A DNA stretch of 64,000 nucleotides. Source: Deltaproteobacteria bacterium. GTDB lineage: Bacteria; Desulfobacterota_D; UBA1144; Nemesobacterales; UBA2774. This document shows, one piece after another, positions 45,137-54,241 of this stretch. The notes under the pieces are model-generated. The model did not search any database, was not told where the DNA came from, and was given only the letters and a program-made list of their open reading frames with translations. Numbering within the stretch: the stretch's first letter is position 1; every line of letters begins with the position of its first letter. Where the stretch lies: assembly GCA_040223695.1 (NCBI GenBank), contig JAVKFU010000015.1:696692-760691 (forward strand), given 5' to 3'. Made by a program: the position numbers and the translations under genes.

Positions 45137-47449
45137 TTATGACCTTCTCTGATTTAAGGTTATTTTCTTTGACCTTTTCTTTTCATTTTCGTCCGTCATG
45201 TAATAGTAGTCATAGGAGCCCGCGTACGTGCTTCCAATATCAATTCTGTTTATGACGACACCGATAATTCTCGCTCCGACTTTCCTGAGCTCTTCCAGGC
45301 TGTTCCTGAAACCATCTCTGTGGGCAATCCCCACGCTCGCGACGAGTAGCACACTATCCACCTGTCTCGAAAGAAGACGGGTATCCGCCAGCTCCATGAC
45401 CGGGATACCGTCCAGTATTACGTTATCGTAGTCTTTGACCAAACGCTCAATTAATTTTTTCATCGGCTTGGAATCGATAAGATCTGCAGGATTAGGCATT
45501 ATGGGGCCTGCCGGTATTACATCCAGGCCATCGATTTCCGTATGGTAAACAATATTCTCGATATTTTCAGCACCGGTCAGATATGTGCTGAGTCCATTCC
45601 CGTTCTTAATGTTCTCCATGAAAATTTTATGAAGACTGGGCCTCCTCAAATCCGCGTCGACCAGGATTACCTTTAATCCCGACTGAACCATGGTAAGCGC
45701 CAGGTTGCAGGATATTGTGGTCTTCCCCTCGAGCGGCTGAGTGCTTGTTACGAGAAGCGACTTGGGAGCGCTCTCATTTCGCGCTGTATATAAAACGGAA
45801 GTTTTAAGCACCCTGAAGGCTTCAGATATTTTGGAGAGCGGGTTCGTGTAAACAATCTTGTCAAGAACTCCTACCTCGCTGCCGCTTGCTGCGGGTATCT
45901 TGCCCATAAACGGAATCGGGAATCTCTTTCTGATGTCTTCCTCGTCACGGATAGTTCTGTCGAAGTGCTCAAACCCGAATGCCAGCATTACGCCCGTCAT
46001 TAAACCCATGATAGCCGCGATTAAAACATTAAACAGGATTTTCGGCTTATATGGATGGAGCGGGGGGAAAGCATAATCGATGACCTGCACGTTTGAAGCC
46101 CTTATCCCCGATGTTACCTCGGTTTCCTTGAGCCTCTGAAGAAGGTTCTGGTAAATAGTTTTATTCGAATTCACCTCTCCGTCCAGAACCTGGTACTGGG
46201 TTGCAAGCTCATTTAATTCCCCGGCCCGGGCTTTCTGCACATCCGCCCTCTGCCTGAGTATGTCTTCTTTTTTCTTGGCAGCCTGATAGCCTTTTTTAAT
46301 ACTCTGAGCGATTTCATTTAACTGGCTCTCTATTTCGTATTGAATCCTTACGACCTGCGCCCCGATCTCTTTCATCTCAGGGTAATTCGCGCCGTACCTC
46401 GCATCGAGATTATCGTACTGGGATTTAAGTCTCACGTATTCAGTTTTGAGCTGACGAATCGAAGGATCATTTATAACCTGCGGCAACAGCTCATAGTTCC
46501 CGGCTTTCGCCTCTTCGTAGATTGCTTCCTGCGCAAGTCTATCTGTTTCCGCTTTCGCCAGAGCGTCGTTTAAATCGCCGAGCTGTTTATAGGTGAGGTT
46601 GAGATCCTTGTCCAGAGAGACTATGTCCCATTTCTTGGCGAATTCGCTGAGTTCGTCCTGGGTTTTTTCAAGCTTCTCCTTTACCGTTTTCAGCTGATTG
46701 GTCAGCGAAGCAACCGCTGACTTCGTCACCCCGAGTTTCTTTTCCAATACCCATTCGATGTATTGATCCGCCAGAGTATTTACGGCCTCAGCGGAAAGCT
46801 TGGGATCGGCGCTCTCAAAACTAACGTCAACGAGCCTCGATTCCCTGTCGGGGGTAACCTTAACCCTGCCTAAAAAAGCGTTAACCAGCTTCTCCTGCTC
46901 GGTAAGCTCCTTTTGCTGTTCAATGGGGTATTCGTCTTTCCCGCCGGGCAGAATTTTCTTTATAGGAGCTGTTATTGAACTTTTTACGATTGCCAGAAGT
47001 CCGGGCTTTTTGTTAACGTCGAATTCCGGGTGAGATTTCAGATCTAATTTGTTGATTACCTCTCTTGCCAGAGACCTGCTTCTTAATAACTTGTACTGGG
47101 TCTCGTAGAACTCGTCCTGTGCCTGTGTTTTTAGTTCCATTACTTCCTGAAAACCCGTTATCTTTGGGTCTTCCGGCGCGATTTCGACTGTTGCCGCGGC
47201 TTTATATATTTTCTGCATCATGAGTGAGGCAATCCCCACTATGAAGACCGATATGAAGAGACACGCCAATACGACCTTTTTTCTCCGTTTGATAACGTTT
47301 ATGTAGTCATTCAGGCTAGACGACTCTTCCAGGTACAAATCATAGTCCGATTCCTGTAGAGCGGGATGTATATCTTTTCTCCGCTCATCAACATCAACGA
47401 CTTCGACTTTTGTAATCTGTCTCCCAGGTCTATTTAATTTGTCATCCAT
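45137..47449 (-). CDS. wzc: polysaccharide co-polymerase / tyrosine autokinase (Wzc-like)
   Basis: Inner-membrane protein of 770 residues controlling chain length and export. Order: Wzz domain with membrane segment about 55-75, a long periplasmic coiled-coil part (about 180-420), GNVR region, second membrane segment (about 475-495), and a cytoplasmic BY-kinase domain with Walker A STQPLEGKTT (569-578), Walker A' VILVDADLRRP and Walker B VILDGIP. The C-terminal tail carries a tyrosine cluster (Y742, Y746, Y748-750), the sites of autophosphorylation. It has both parts in one chain, as in proteobacteria. 26 bases downstream of wza. Confidence 0.93.
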   Translation of the reverse strand: MDDKLNRPGRQITKVEVVDVDERRKDIHPALQESDYDLYLEESSSLNDYINVIKRRKKVVLACLFISVFIVGIASLMMQKIYKAAATVEIAPEDPKITGFQEVMELKTQAQDEFYETQYKLLRSRSLAREVINKLDLKSHPEFDVNKKPGLLAIVKSSITAPIKKILPGGKDEYPIEQQKELTEQEKLVNAFLGRVKVTPDRESRLVDVSFESADPKLSAEAVNTLADQYIEWVLEKKLGVTKSAVASLTNQLKTVKEKLEKTQDELSEFAKKWDIVSLDKDLNLTYKQLGDLNDALAKAETDRLAQEAIYEEAKAGNYELLPQVINDPSIRQLKTEYVRLKSQYDNLDARYGANYPEMKEIGAQVVRIQYEIESQLNEIAQSIKKGYQAAKKKEDILRQRADVQKARAGELNELATQYQVLDGEVNSNKTIYQNLLQRLKETEVTSGIRASNVQVIDYAFPPLHPYKPKILFNVLIAAIMGLMTGVMLAFGFEHFDRTIRDEEDIRKRFPIPFMGKIPAASGSEVGVLDKIVYTNPLSKISEAFRVLKTSVLYTARNESAPKSLLVTSTQPLEGKTTISCNLALTMVQSGLKVILVDADLRRPSLHKIFMENIKNGNGLSTYLTGAENIENIVYHTEIDGLDVIPAGPIMPNPADLIDSKPMKKLIERLVKDYDNVILDGIPVMELADTRLLSRQVDSVLLVASVGIAHRDGFRNSLEELRKVGARIIGVVINRIDIGSTYAGSYDYYYMTDENEKKRSKKITLNQRRS

Positions 47450-47475
47450 AATTTATAATCTCCCTCGCCCTCTGA

Positions 47476-48486
47476 TCATCTGTCAGGCGGATTGTAACCT
47501 ACTCCACCTATTCCGAACACGTTAAAATTGAGCCCGTAGAAAAAGCTCTTTATACCGCTGGCTCCTACAATTACGGCGTCTTTTTCGTTTAACAGCGGGT
47601 CCGATTCCTCGCCGTTCCGGATTCTCTCCAGATCGACATCCACAACCTCTTTTCTGCCGTTTCCAAGGTAGCGAATGAGCTTTACGTCCCCTTTATCCGC
47701 AACACTCATTACTCCGCCCGCCATTACTACAGCCTCGCTAAGCGTCGTCTTCCCTTCATTGATAGGATACGCGCCGGGGTTGACCACAGCGCCCTCAACA
47801 AAGACGTTTGCCGCTTCAGGGACATACACCAGGTCCCCGGGTTTAATTTCTAGATTAGCTTCGGGATTCTGACTGGAAAGAAGCTCGTCCAGATCCACAA
47901 GATAAGAATTCTTACTTCCGTCTTTTTCATTCCTCGTCACATAAACCAGTGTTCCAGCCTTATCGTTCAAGCCCTGCGCGGATGCCAGAGCATCAAGCAG
48001 CGTCCTACTGCCGATCAGCTCGTAGACCCCAGGACTGTTTACATACCCCAGCACGGAAACAACCTTGCTCTTGTGCTCTGTCACGAATATACCCACATGA
48101 GGATCATCTATATACTCGCCGTCTCTGAGCATGTTTTCTATCTTTACCTCCGCATCCCTTGCGGTGAGTCCTTCTACATAGACACTGTTCAGAAGTGGTA
48201 TGGTGATTTCTCCCCTGGAGCTCACACGAGTGGTGGTGGTCAATCTGTCAGACTCAAATACCCTTATCTCGAGAAGGTCTGCGGGTCCTATCAGATATCC
48301 TGCGGGCGTGGCCGTGTTCGCAGGAATAGATTGTGAAATAAGCCGGGAATTAATATTTTCGACTTCTTGAGGAGCCTGGTAGTCCTGCCGGGACGTCTGA
48401 GGCGTGTTTACTGTCCGGCCGCCCCCCCCGCATCCGGCAATCGCGGCCGCCAGGAAAAGAATAAAGAATGATATTTTATTATTCAT
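47476..48486 (-). CDS. wza: outer-membrane polysaccharide export lipoprotein (Wza-like)
   Basis: Outer-membrane secretin-like pore for polysaccharide export, 336 residues. Lipoprotein signal with lipobox AIAGC (C19), then poly_export domain (GYLIGPADLLEIRVFESD) and two SLBB domains (VLGYVNSPGVYEL, VFVEGAVVNPGAYPI). The C-terminus (about 305-336) is an amphipathic stretch, FFYGLNFNVFGIGGVG, as expected for the membrane-crossing helix. AGGAGG precedes the ATG at 48486. It is followed by wzc, its known partner. Confidence 0.93.
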   Translation of the reverse strand: MNNKISFFILFLAAAIAGCGGGGRTVNTPQTSRQDYQAPQEVENINSRLISQSIPANTATPAGYLIGPADLLEIRVFESDRLTTTTRVSSRGEITIPLLNSVYVEGLTARDAEVKIENMLRDGEYIDDPHVGIFVTEHKSKVVSVLGYVNSPGVYELIGSRTLLDALASAQGLNDKAGTLVYVTRNEKDGSKNSYLVDLDELLSSQNPEANLEIKPGDLVYVPEAANVFVEGAVVNPGAYPINEGKTTLSEAVVMAGGVMSVADKGDVKLIRYLGNGRKEVVDVDLERIRNGEESDPLLNEKDAVIVGASGIKSFFYGLNFNVFGIGGVGYNPPDR

Positions 48487-48603
48487 AATAACCTCCTGAA
48501 TAAATTAAAAGGAAAGTCATTACACATATACTTATTGTTATCCGATTGAGTAATCCTTATCCCTATGATTGACACAGCTTCGCCACCTCGCTTACATAAA
48601 ACA

Positions 48604-48643
48604 AGCTATAAAATCACACTTGTTCCCACCCGGAGTTATAGCT
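48604..48643 (-). promoter_or_regulatory. hairpin between antiterminator gene and wza
   Basis: Two bases beyond the stop of the NusG-like gene, AGCTATAA and TTATAGCT are perfect 8-base arms around a 24-base G-rich loop, followed on the minus strand by TGTTTTATG. It may be a weak terminator or the site where the antiterminator acts on RNA polymerase; neither is proven. Confidence 0.4.
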
Positions 48644-48645
48644 TT

Positions 48646-49227
48646 TCATACAAGCTCTATATCAGCCGGATCCACTTTTACGGCAACAGAACGCTTAATG
48701 ATATCTATCGATACAATGAGCCTGTTCTGTCCCTTCCTTTCGACGATCTTTCCGCTTACACCACTGAGCGGCCCGTTAACTACCACAACCTCTTTCCCTT
48801 TTACCAAATATTTATACGGATCGTATTCGACATTCGTGTCCACGAGACACCTTATCGAATCTATCTGATGAGCGGACACTCTCTCATAGCTTCCGTTCGA
48901 GCTAAGGATTCTTACGACACCTCTAGTATTCAAAATATTCAGTACGCTCTGCGCGTCCTTCTCGAATATCCGTACGAATATATATCCGGGGAAAAGCGGA
49001 AGCTGTAGCTTTTTTCTTCTGTCTTTCCATTGAGTCATAACTTCCCTCAAAGGCAAAAATGTCTCGATCTTCTTGCTCGACAGCAGGGAGTCGACGGTCT
49101 TTTCGTGTCTCACGATTGTGTAAACCGCATACCACGATCTAGCGGCCGACGCGCCCGAAACTTCGCCCGGATATACCATATCCTCATTTTGAGACGCTAG
49201 ATTTCTTGTATCCGCCATTGTGCTCAT
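48646..49227 (-). CDS. NusG-paralogue transcription antiterminator (RfaH/UpxY/LoaP type)
   Basis: Specialised NusG of 193 residues. Residues 1-30 are a variable leader, then the NGN domain (RSWYAVYTIVRHEKTV, RRKKLQLPLFPGYIFVR) and a C-terminal KOW domain (VVVVNGPLSGVSGKIVERKG). Such proteins bind RNA polymerase and let it read through long glycan operons; the gene's place at the head of a 43-kb same-strand locus, right before wza, is the classic UpxY/RfaH arrangement. GAGGG precedes the ATG at 49227. It lies 61 bases after the response regulator gene and may be co-transcribed with it. Confidence 0.9.
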   Translation of the reverse strand: MSTMADTRNLASQNEDMVYPGEVSGASAARSWYAVYTIVRHEKTVDSLLSSKKIETFLPLREVMTQWKDRRKKLQLPLFPGYIFVRIFEKDAQSVLNILNTRGVVRILSSNGSYERVSAHQIDSIRCLVDTNVEYDPYKYLVKGKEVVVVNGPLSGVSGKIVERKGQNRLIVSIDIIKRSVAVKVDPADIELV

Positions 49228-49288
49228 CTAATCCCTCGTGTCCTTTTGAGCCCCGTTTGTTTCAATCCGTGTCTGAACTCATAACTAA

Positions 49289-49654
49289 TCATGGCTCTTT
49301 CACCATATTTCTTATTATTTCAGTTATCTCATCAAATTCAGTGGACTTGTCAAGAAAAAAATCCGCCCCTTCTTCCATGCATTTTTTTCTGTATTGAGAG
49401 TAGGGAAAGTTAGTCAGCATGATTACCTTGGGAGCGTTCCGCTCTCTTTTAATCTGTTTCAGAACTTCTATCCCGTTTTCTCCTCTCATACGTATGTCCA
49501 GTATTAATACTTCGTGTCTGTCCGTCTGATAACGTGAAATTGCCATCTCCGCATTTTCAGCCTCCGCGACGGTTTCCACTCCCTTTATTGTAGAAAGTAA
49601 ATTTACTAACCTGTCACGAATTATCCTCGAATCGTCAACCACTAATACCTTCAT
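49289..49654 (-). CDS. single-domain response regulator (CheY-like)
   Basis: Receiver-only protein of 121 residues from the ATG at 49654 (MKVLVVDDSRIIRD), with GGGAG in front; the longer frame from 49705 is not needed. Phospho-acceptor D53 in LILDIRMRG, acidic pair D7-D8, switch T/S in VIMLTNF and the conserved K in FLDKSTEF. Without an output domain it must act through protein contacts. It lies just upstream of the antiterminator gene and downstream of the kinase/NarL pair, so it may pass a signal to the polysaccharide locus. Confidence 0.88.
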   Translation of the reverse strand: MKVLVVDDSRIIRDRLVNLLSTIKGVETVAEAENAEMAISRYQTDRHEVLILDIRMRGENGIEVLKQIKRERNAPKVIMLTNFPYSQYRKKCMEEGADFFLDKSTEFDEITEIIRNMVKEP

Positions 49655-49993
49655 TTGCTCCCGTTTCCCAGACACGTGAAAAAAGCATAATAGAACTGCG
49701 TTCATTTGAAAATCAGACGACGTCTACAATTTTTATAGGGGAATCGGTAATTATTTTGTAAGGGTTTGTCCTACAAACAGGCCAATTCTTAATCAGCAAT
49801 TATCATTTTAGAAGATATGGCCGTTTTTATAGTATTGTGGAATAATGCAAAGAAGAGGCCCCGCCCCGAGAGGCTAGGGAAGGAAAAAGAGCAGGATTGT
49901 ATTGTTGGGTGAATACAACACTGGGGTTTAAAATTGGAGGACGGACTTTCAGCCCGCCCCGGTCATAAAGGTCATAAAGGTCATAAAAAGATA
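49655..49993. other. intergenic region with small dyads
   Basis: No gene. It contains the dyad GTTTGT-CCT-ACAAAC (49764-49778), a hairpin TTGTATT/AATACAA (49897-49918) and a triple 9-base tandem repeat. Being just upstream of the response regulator and antiterminator genes on the minus strand, it probably holds the promoter of the polysaccharide locus, but no convincing -10/-35 pair was picked out. Confidence 0.5.
49961..49987. repeat. three tandem copies of a 9-base unit
   Basis: GGTCATAAA is repeated three times without gaps, just after the stop of the NarL-type regulator gene. It could be a regulator-binding array or a slippage product. Confidence 0.8.
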
Positions 49994-50626
49994 TCAGGTA
50001 ATCAAATTGTTCTTTATGCTATAACTTGTCAATTCTGCGTTTGTCTTCATATTCATTTTTTTCATGATACGCGCCCGGTATGTGCTTACGGTTTTTTCGC
50101 TTAAATACAATTTATTTGAGATTTCCTTCACTGTTTTTCCCGAGGCTATCATGCACATAACCTGAAATTCACGGTTGGACAGAGCTTCATCAGGAGAACC
50201 GTTAGATTCGCTAACCAGCCCGAAAGCCAGTTTTTCAGCGAGAGAAGAGCTTACATATCTGCCTCCCGAAACAACCTTCCTCACAGCTTTTACCAGCTCC
50301 TCCGGCGCGCTGTCCTTGTTAATGTATCCACAAGCGCCTTCCTTTAGAACCCTTACGGCGTATAAATCCTCCGAATGCATGCTTATGACCAGCACGCTGA
50401 TTTCCGGACACTCGTTTTTCAATTGACGCAGTACTTCGAGCCCGTTCCGGTCAGGCAGCGATATGTCGAGCAGCACAATGTCGAAATCCGTACTATGAAC
50501 GAGCTCCAGGGCTTCACGGGCCGTTCTGGCCTCGTTGTGTACGGAGATATCGGGCTCCTTCTGCAGAATCATTTTCAAACCCAGTCTAACCACCGGATGA
50601 TCGTCTGCAATCAGAACTCTAATCAT
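49994..50626 (-). CDS. NarL/LuxR-family response regulator
   Basis: Two-domain DNA-binding regulator of 210 residues from the ATG at 50626, which has a GGGAGG site. Receiver domain with D54 in VLLDISLPDRNG, acidic D8-D9, and a C-terminal LuxR-type helix-turn-helix (SNREFQVMCMIASGKTVKEI and LYLSEKTVSTYRARIMKKM). The start overlaps the end of the sensor kinase gene by eight bases, so the two form a cognate pair. Targets are unknown; the nearby polysaccharide locus is an obvious candidate. Confidence 0.92.
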   Translation of the reverse strand: MIRVLIADDHPVVRLGLKMILQKEPDISVHNEARTAREALELVHSTDFDIVLLDISLPDRNGLEVLRQLKNECPEISVLVISMHSEDLYAVRVLKEGACGYINKDSAPEELVKAVRKVVSGGRYVSSSLAEKLAFGLVSESNGSPDEALSNREFQVMCMIASGKTVKEISNKLYLSEKTVSTYRARIMKKMNMKTNAELTSYSIKNNLIT

Positions 50627-52868
50627 TTGTGCACCTCCCTTTGGGAACACCAACCAATACCGCGGTTCCCTTTTTAGGTTTTCCTGTAATGTTTATAGTA
50701 CCTCCGAAAATCAAGGCGCGTTCCTTCATACCGAGCAATCCCAGAGACTGCGGAGCGGTAATAGATTCCTCTAAGATCCCGACTCCGTTATCTTCAACCT
50801 TAAGCAGGTACTTGTCGCTTTGCTCTTTCAGACTCACGTTTACAATCGTAGCCTCGGAATGTTGCGCGACGTTTGTCAGTATCTCCTGAAACATGCGGAA
50901 CAGCGCCGTAGAAACTTCCCGGTTAAGCGGTATATGCTGGACTTCAGAGTTAAACCGGCACTCTATACCGGTCAGCTTCTCAAAATCCTGCGCCTGCCAT
51001 TCGATCGCGGCAACGGTTCCCAGATCATCGAGGACTCCGGGCCTCAGTTCCATCGCTATTCGGCGAACCGACTGAATATTAGAATCCACCAGAGCCGACA
51101 TCCTCTTGATTCTTTCATTTATTTCCCCTAATTGGGATTCGTAATCGTTTTCGTCCAACTGCTTGCTTAGCAGGCCGAGGTCTATCTTTAACCCTGTAAG
51201 AGACTGACCCAATTCATCGTGAACCTCGCGCGATATTTTGGTCCTCTCTTCTTCGCGTACGGATTCCAGGTGTTTCGTCAGCGCGCGCAATTGTTTATAA
51301 GAGTTCTTAAGCTCGTATTCTTTAATTCTTCTCTCTTTTATTTCCTTACGCAGTGATTCGTTGGCGTTTGTCAATTCATTGGTTCTTTTGCCGATCTCCT
51401 TTTCCAAATTCATATTTATTTCTTTTAACTTGTCTTCGGCAACCTTCCGCTCTGTTATATCTTCGACTGTCCCCTCATAAAAAAGGATTTTCCCGTCATT
51501 GGTTTTTATCACCGTAATATTTTCCAGGACATATATCTCCGTCGCGTCCCGTTTATTCCATACGGATTCCATGCCCTTGATCTCCCCGTCCCTATCCAGA
51601 ATGTTCTTGACCTTCCTCCAGGCAGTATCGGATCTGAAATGCTGGTTTTCAATCTCATGTACGGCAAATTCCTCCATAGACGAATAACCCAGCATAGCGA
51701 TGAACGCCGGATTTGCATCAAGTATCTGTCCGTAGGGAGTAATTCTGTATACACCTGTAGGCACATTCTCAAACAGGGTCCTGAATCTCTCTTCACTCTT
51801 TCTCAGCTTTTCCGCCTTTCGAGCGTTGTTAATAGCGGTTTCTATTTGCCTTGAGATTAGCTCAAGCAGCACCAGCTCGTCTTCATAAAATATATCTTTC
51901 TGGGTTGAACTGATATTTATCACACCCAGTACGCTATTTCTGGAATGAATGGGCATTGATAAATAGCTCTTGACTCCGATTTCCCTTCCGACTCTTCCGA
52001 CAACAGAATCCCGGTCGACATCTGCACAGTATATGAGCTTTTCATCGATTATGGTTTTCCAGGTATAGTCTTTCGGGTAGGGAATCACTTTTATTCTATC
52101 TACAAACGTATCCGGGTACCCCCTGTAGGATTTAATAACAGCATTCTCACCGTCGATTATGTGTATTGAAACATTCTCCGCCCCAGCCACATTTCTATGA
52201 ATCGCATCCACGGCATTATCGAATACTTCCTGTAAATCGATCGAACTGTGCACATCCTGAGTAATGGTTCTTATTATGTTTTCATATCTACTTTTCTTGC
52301 TCAGCTTTCTCAGGCTGAACTTAAGCGATTCCTGCACCTTGATGAGATCCGTAAGATCCCGGGACCGGACCGTTATACCGATTCCGCCGTCCGGATTAAG
52401 AACAGGGGTTACCACGCTTTCAAGCCAGCAATAATCTCCGTTCTTCTGCTTGAATCTGTAGGTGATCGGGTCATTTGCGGACAGGGTTCTGAATGTTTTA
52501 GAAAATTTTTCCAGAAACGGGGCAACCTTCTCTTTTTTTATGAGGTTAAAAACATTGTCCATTTCAAATTCGTTATATTCTATATCCAGTATGTTTGAAA
52601 AAACCTCAAGAGATTTACCAAACTCGGTATTTATATATTCGCTTTCGTCCGGATGAACATGCTGCAAGAAGTTCTTACCCCGCAACTCATCCGCCTCGTA
52701 GTCGAGAACATTCCTAATTTTGGGGTCAAAGTATACAAATTCGTATCTGGCATTTATTTCGAACACCAGATTAAGCTTCTTCAGATTGCGCTTATTCGGA
52801 TTGTGAATACGATCCGATGCTCGCTCGCCTTCAGGAGTTATTTTCATAGCTTCGGTGCTTATATTCAT
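50619..52868 (-). CDS. sensor histidine kinase: PAS - GAF - PAS - HisKA_3/HATPase (NarX-like)
   Basis: Cytoplasmic sensor kinase of 749 residues with no membrane segment. Order: PAS (about 30-175), GAF (about 205-345), PAS (about 360-475), coiled coil (about 478-540), HisKA_3 dimerisation domain with phospho-acceptor H550 in SREVHDELGQSLTG, and HATPase_c with N-box EILTNVAQHSEA and G-box VEDNGVGI. HisKA_3 kinases pair with NarL-type regulators, as here with the overlapping gene. The PAS and GAF domains suggest sensing of a small ligand or redox state. The ribosome site at the ATG (52868) is poor. Confidence 0.92.
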   Translation of the reverse strand: MNISTEAMKITPEGERASDRIHNPNKRNLKKLNLVFEINARYEFVYFDPKIRNVLDYEADELRGKNFLQHVHPDESEYINTEFGKSLEVFSNILDIEYNEFEMDNVFNLIKKEKVAPFLEKFSKTFRTLSANDPITYRFKQKNGDYCWLESVVTPVLNPDGGIGITVRSRDLTDLIKVQESLKFSLRKLSKKSRYENIIRTITQDVHSSIDLQEVFDNAVDAIHRNVAGAENVSIHIIDGENAVIKSYRGYPDTFVDRIKVIPYPKDYTWKTIIDEKLIYCADVDRDSVVGRVGREIGVKSYLSMPIHSRNSVLGVINISSTQKDIFYEDELVLLELISRQIETAINNARKAEKLRKSEERFRTLFENVPTGVYRITPYGQILDANPAFIAMLGYSSMEEFAVHEIENQHFRSDTAWRKVKNILDRDGEIKGMESVWNKRDATEIYVLENITVIKTNDGKILFYEGTVEDITERKVAEDKLKEINMNLEKEIGKRTNELTNANESLRKEIKERRIKEYELKNSYKQLRALTKHLESVREEERTKISREVHDELGQSLTGLKIDLGLLSKQLDENDYESQLGEINERIKRMSALVDSNIQSVRRIAMELRPGVLDDLGTVAAIEWQAQDFEKLTGIECRFNSEVQHIPLNREVSTALFRMFQEILTNVAQHSEATIVNVSLKEQSDKYLLKVEDNGVGILEESITAPQSLGLLGMKERALIFGGTINITGKPKKGTAVLVGVPKGRCTND

Positions 52869-54241
52869 TTTGTATATTCAATACGACCGTCTGATATATT
52901 CTATATATTAATGAATGCAACCTACGTGCCAGAATACGAACGCGGGGTACTTATTAAATCTTTGTGCTATGTTGCGGATTAAATAAGAACACTGAGATTG
53001 TTTTAATTTATATGATTGTATAAAACGGTACAGTAAGAACTGTATAGAATTTAAACAACGTATCATAGGAACTATATTATAAATATTCTTCATTATAAAT
53101 ATTCTTCGCCGTGAATATTTTTCTGAAACCCGGCGCTTAATACCAATACAGCTATTTAGCAAACCTATTTCTAAGACTACTTGAATATTATGCCTGTCTC
53201 GCTACCGTAATTGATGATTTTTTCATTCACCCGATTATTTTTAATCTTGCTGTCACGCAAACATAAATTCCCCGGGGCAGCTGTGAGAATAATTCAATCA
53301 ATCCGATAGATACAAATACTTTTTTAAACTTGAATGTAATCTTTTCCCAAGAGAGCGAAGTAAGACCAGGGTTAGAGCTATCACACTCTGCTGCGCGATA
53401 GACTCCGTATCTGAAGTTTTGTTCGGTTTCGGTAGTCACTCCCGAACCGTTTGTGAAATAAAACAACAGTTGCCTCTTCTATAACAAAGATTTGTTAGAA
53501 CTAAATAAAAGTAAAGATTAATATAACCCCATTAATAGACTATGATAATCAAGGAAATGTGTAAATACTACTTTGGTAGTTTTCTTGATAAACCTAGGAG
53601 CTATCAATCTTTAGCGACCCCATACTAAAGTCTTAATACGTTAGTATAATCACATATGCGCAAAATGATAGTACCTATAAAGTAGTTTCTGAAATAATTA
53701 CCCGGAATCTCATGGACGGCAAATATTAATGAGACACAATTAACGTAAATTCTAAATGCCCGTCATGCACGTGTTCAGTGTAGCAGGTCACGGGATTTCA
53801 CACCCGACTGAGGACTGGGAAGTTTCACTAACGGACTTATATTTTACCCGAGAATCGCGCCATTATATAATTGCGGAGAGTTCACGCGCTTAATTCAACA
53901 AATATCGAAGAAGGGAGAACCCTGATTGAGCGCTTGAATACGCCGTTGCCCCCGCTCCTTAAGAGCTCGCTTGTAACTACTTGGGAGTGACTCGGCACCC
54001 GGTCTGTGTAACAATTTACATACCCGGCGTTACCCCGAGCCCCCGCTCGCCGCCCGGCCCTGGCGGAACCGCGCATCAAAGCGGATACATGATTCCGTAC
54101 GCGCTATATAAATACAGTTGACGTCACTTATCACTAAATTTACCGTCTCGAAAACATCCCTCATTCTGGTATGATGTTATATGTACGACGAGGGCAGTCG
54201 CGCACCCTGCTCTGAGAAAATATCACAACGAGGAGCGAGTT
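52869..54241. other. 1.37-kb intergenic region, AT-rich
   Basis: No convincing gene on either strand. The frame 53227-53466 (minus) is 79 codons without a ribosome site or recognisable pattern. The first 900 bases are AT-rich with a 16-base tandem repeat; the last 200 before baeRF are more GC-rich and must contain its promoter (TATGAT lies about 80 bases upstream of the start, without a good -35). It divides the two-component genes from the housekeeping block. Confidence 0.5.
53076..53107. repeat. 16-base tandem duplication
   Basis: ATTATAAATATTCTTC is present twice back to back, followed by a partial third copy (GAATATTTTTC). Upstream of the sensor kinase gene; significance unknown. Confidence 0.75.

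Noticed and set aside
48487-48645. Classical ops/JUMPstart element
   Set aside because: The GGCGGTAGCGTG core is not present on either strand of the wza leader.
53227-53466. 79-codon open frame in the gap before baeRF
   Set aside because: No ribosome site, no recognisable domain, and the surrounding DNA has the composition of non-coding sequence.
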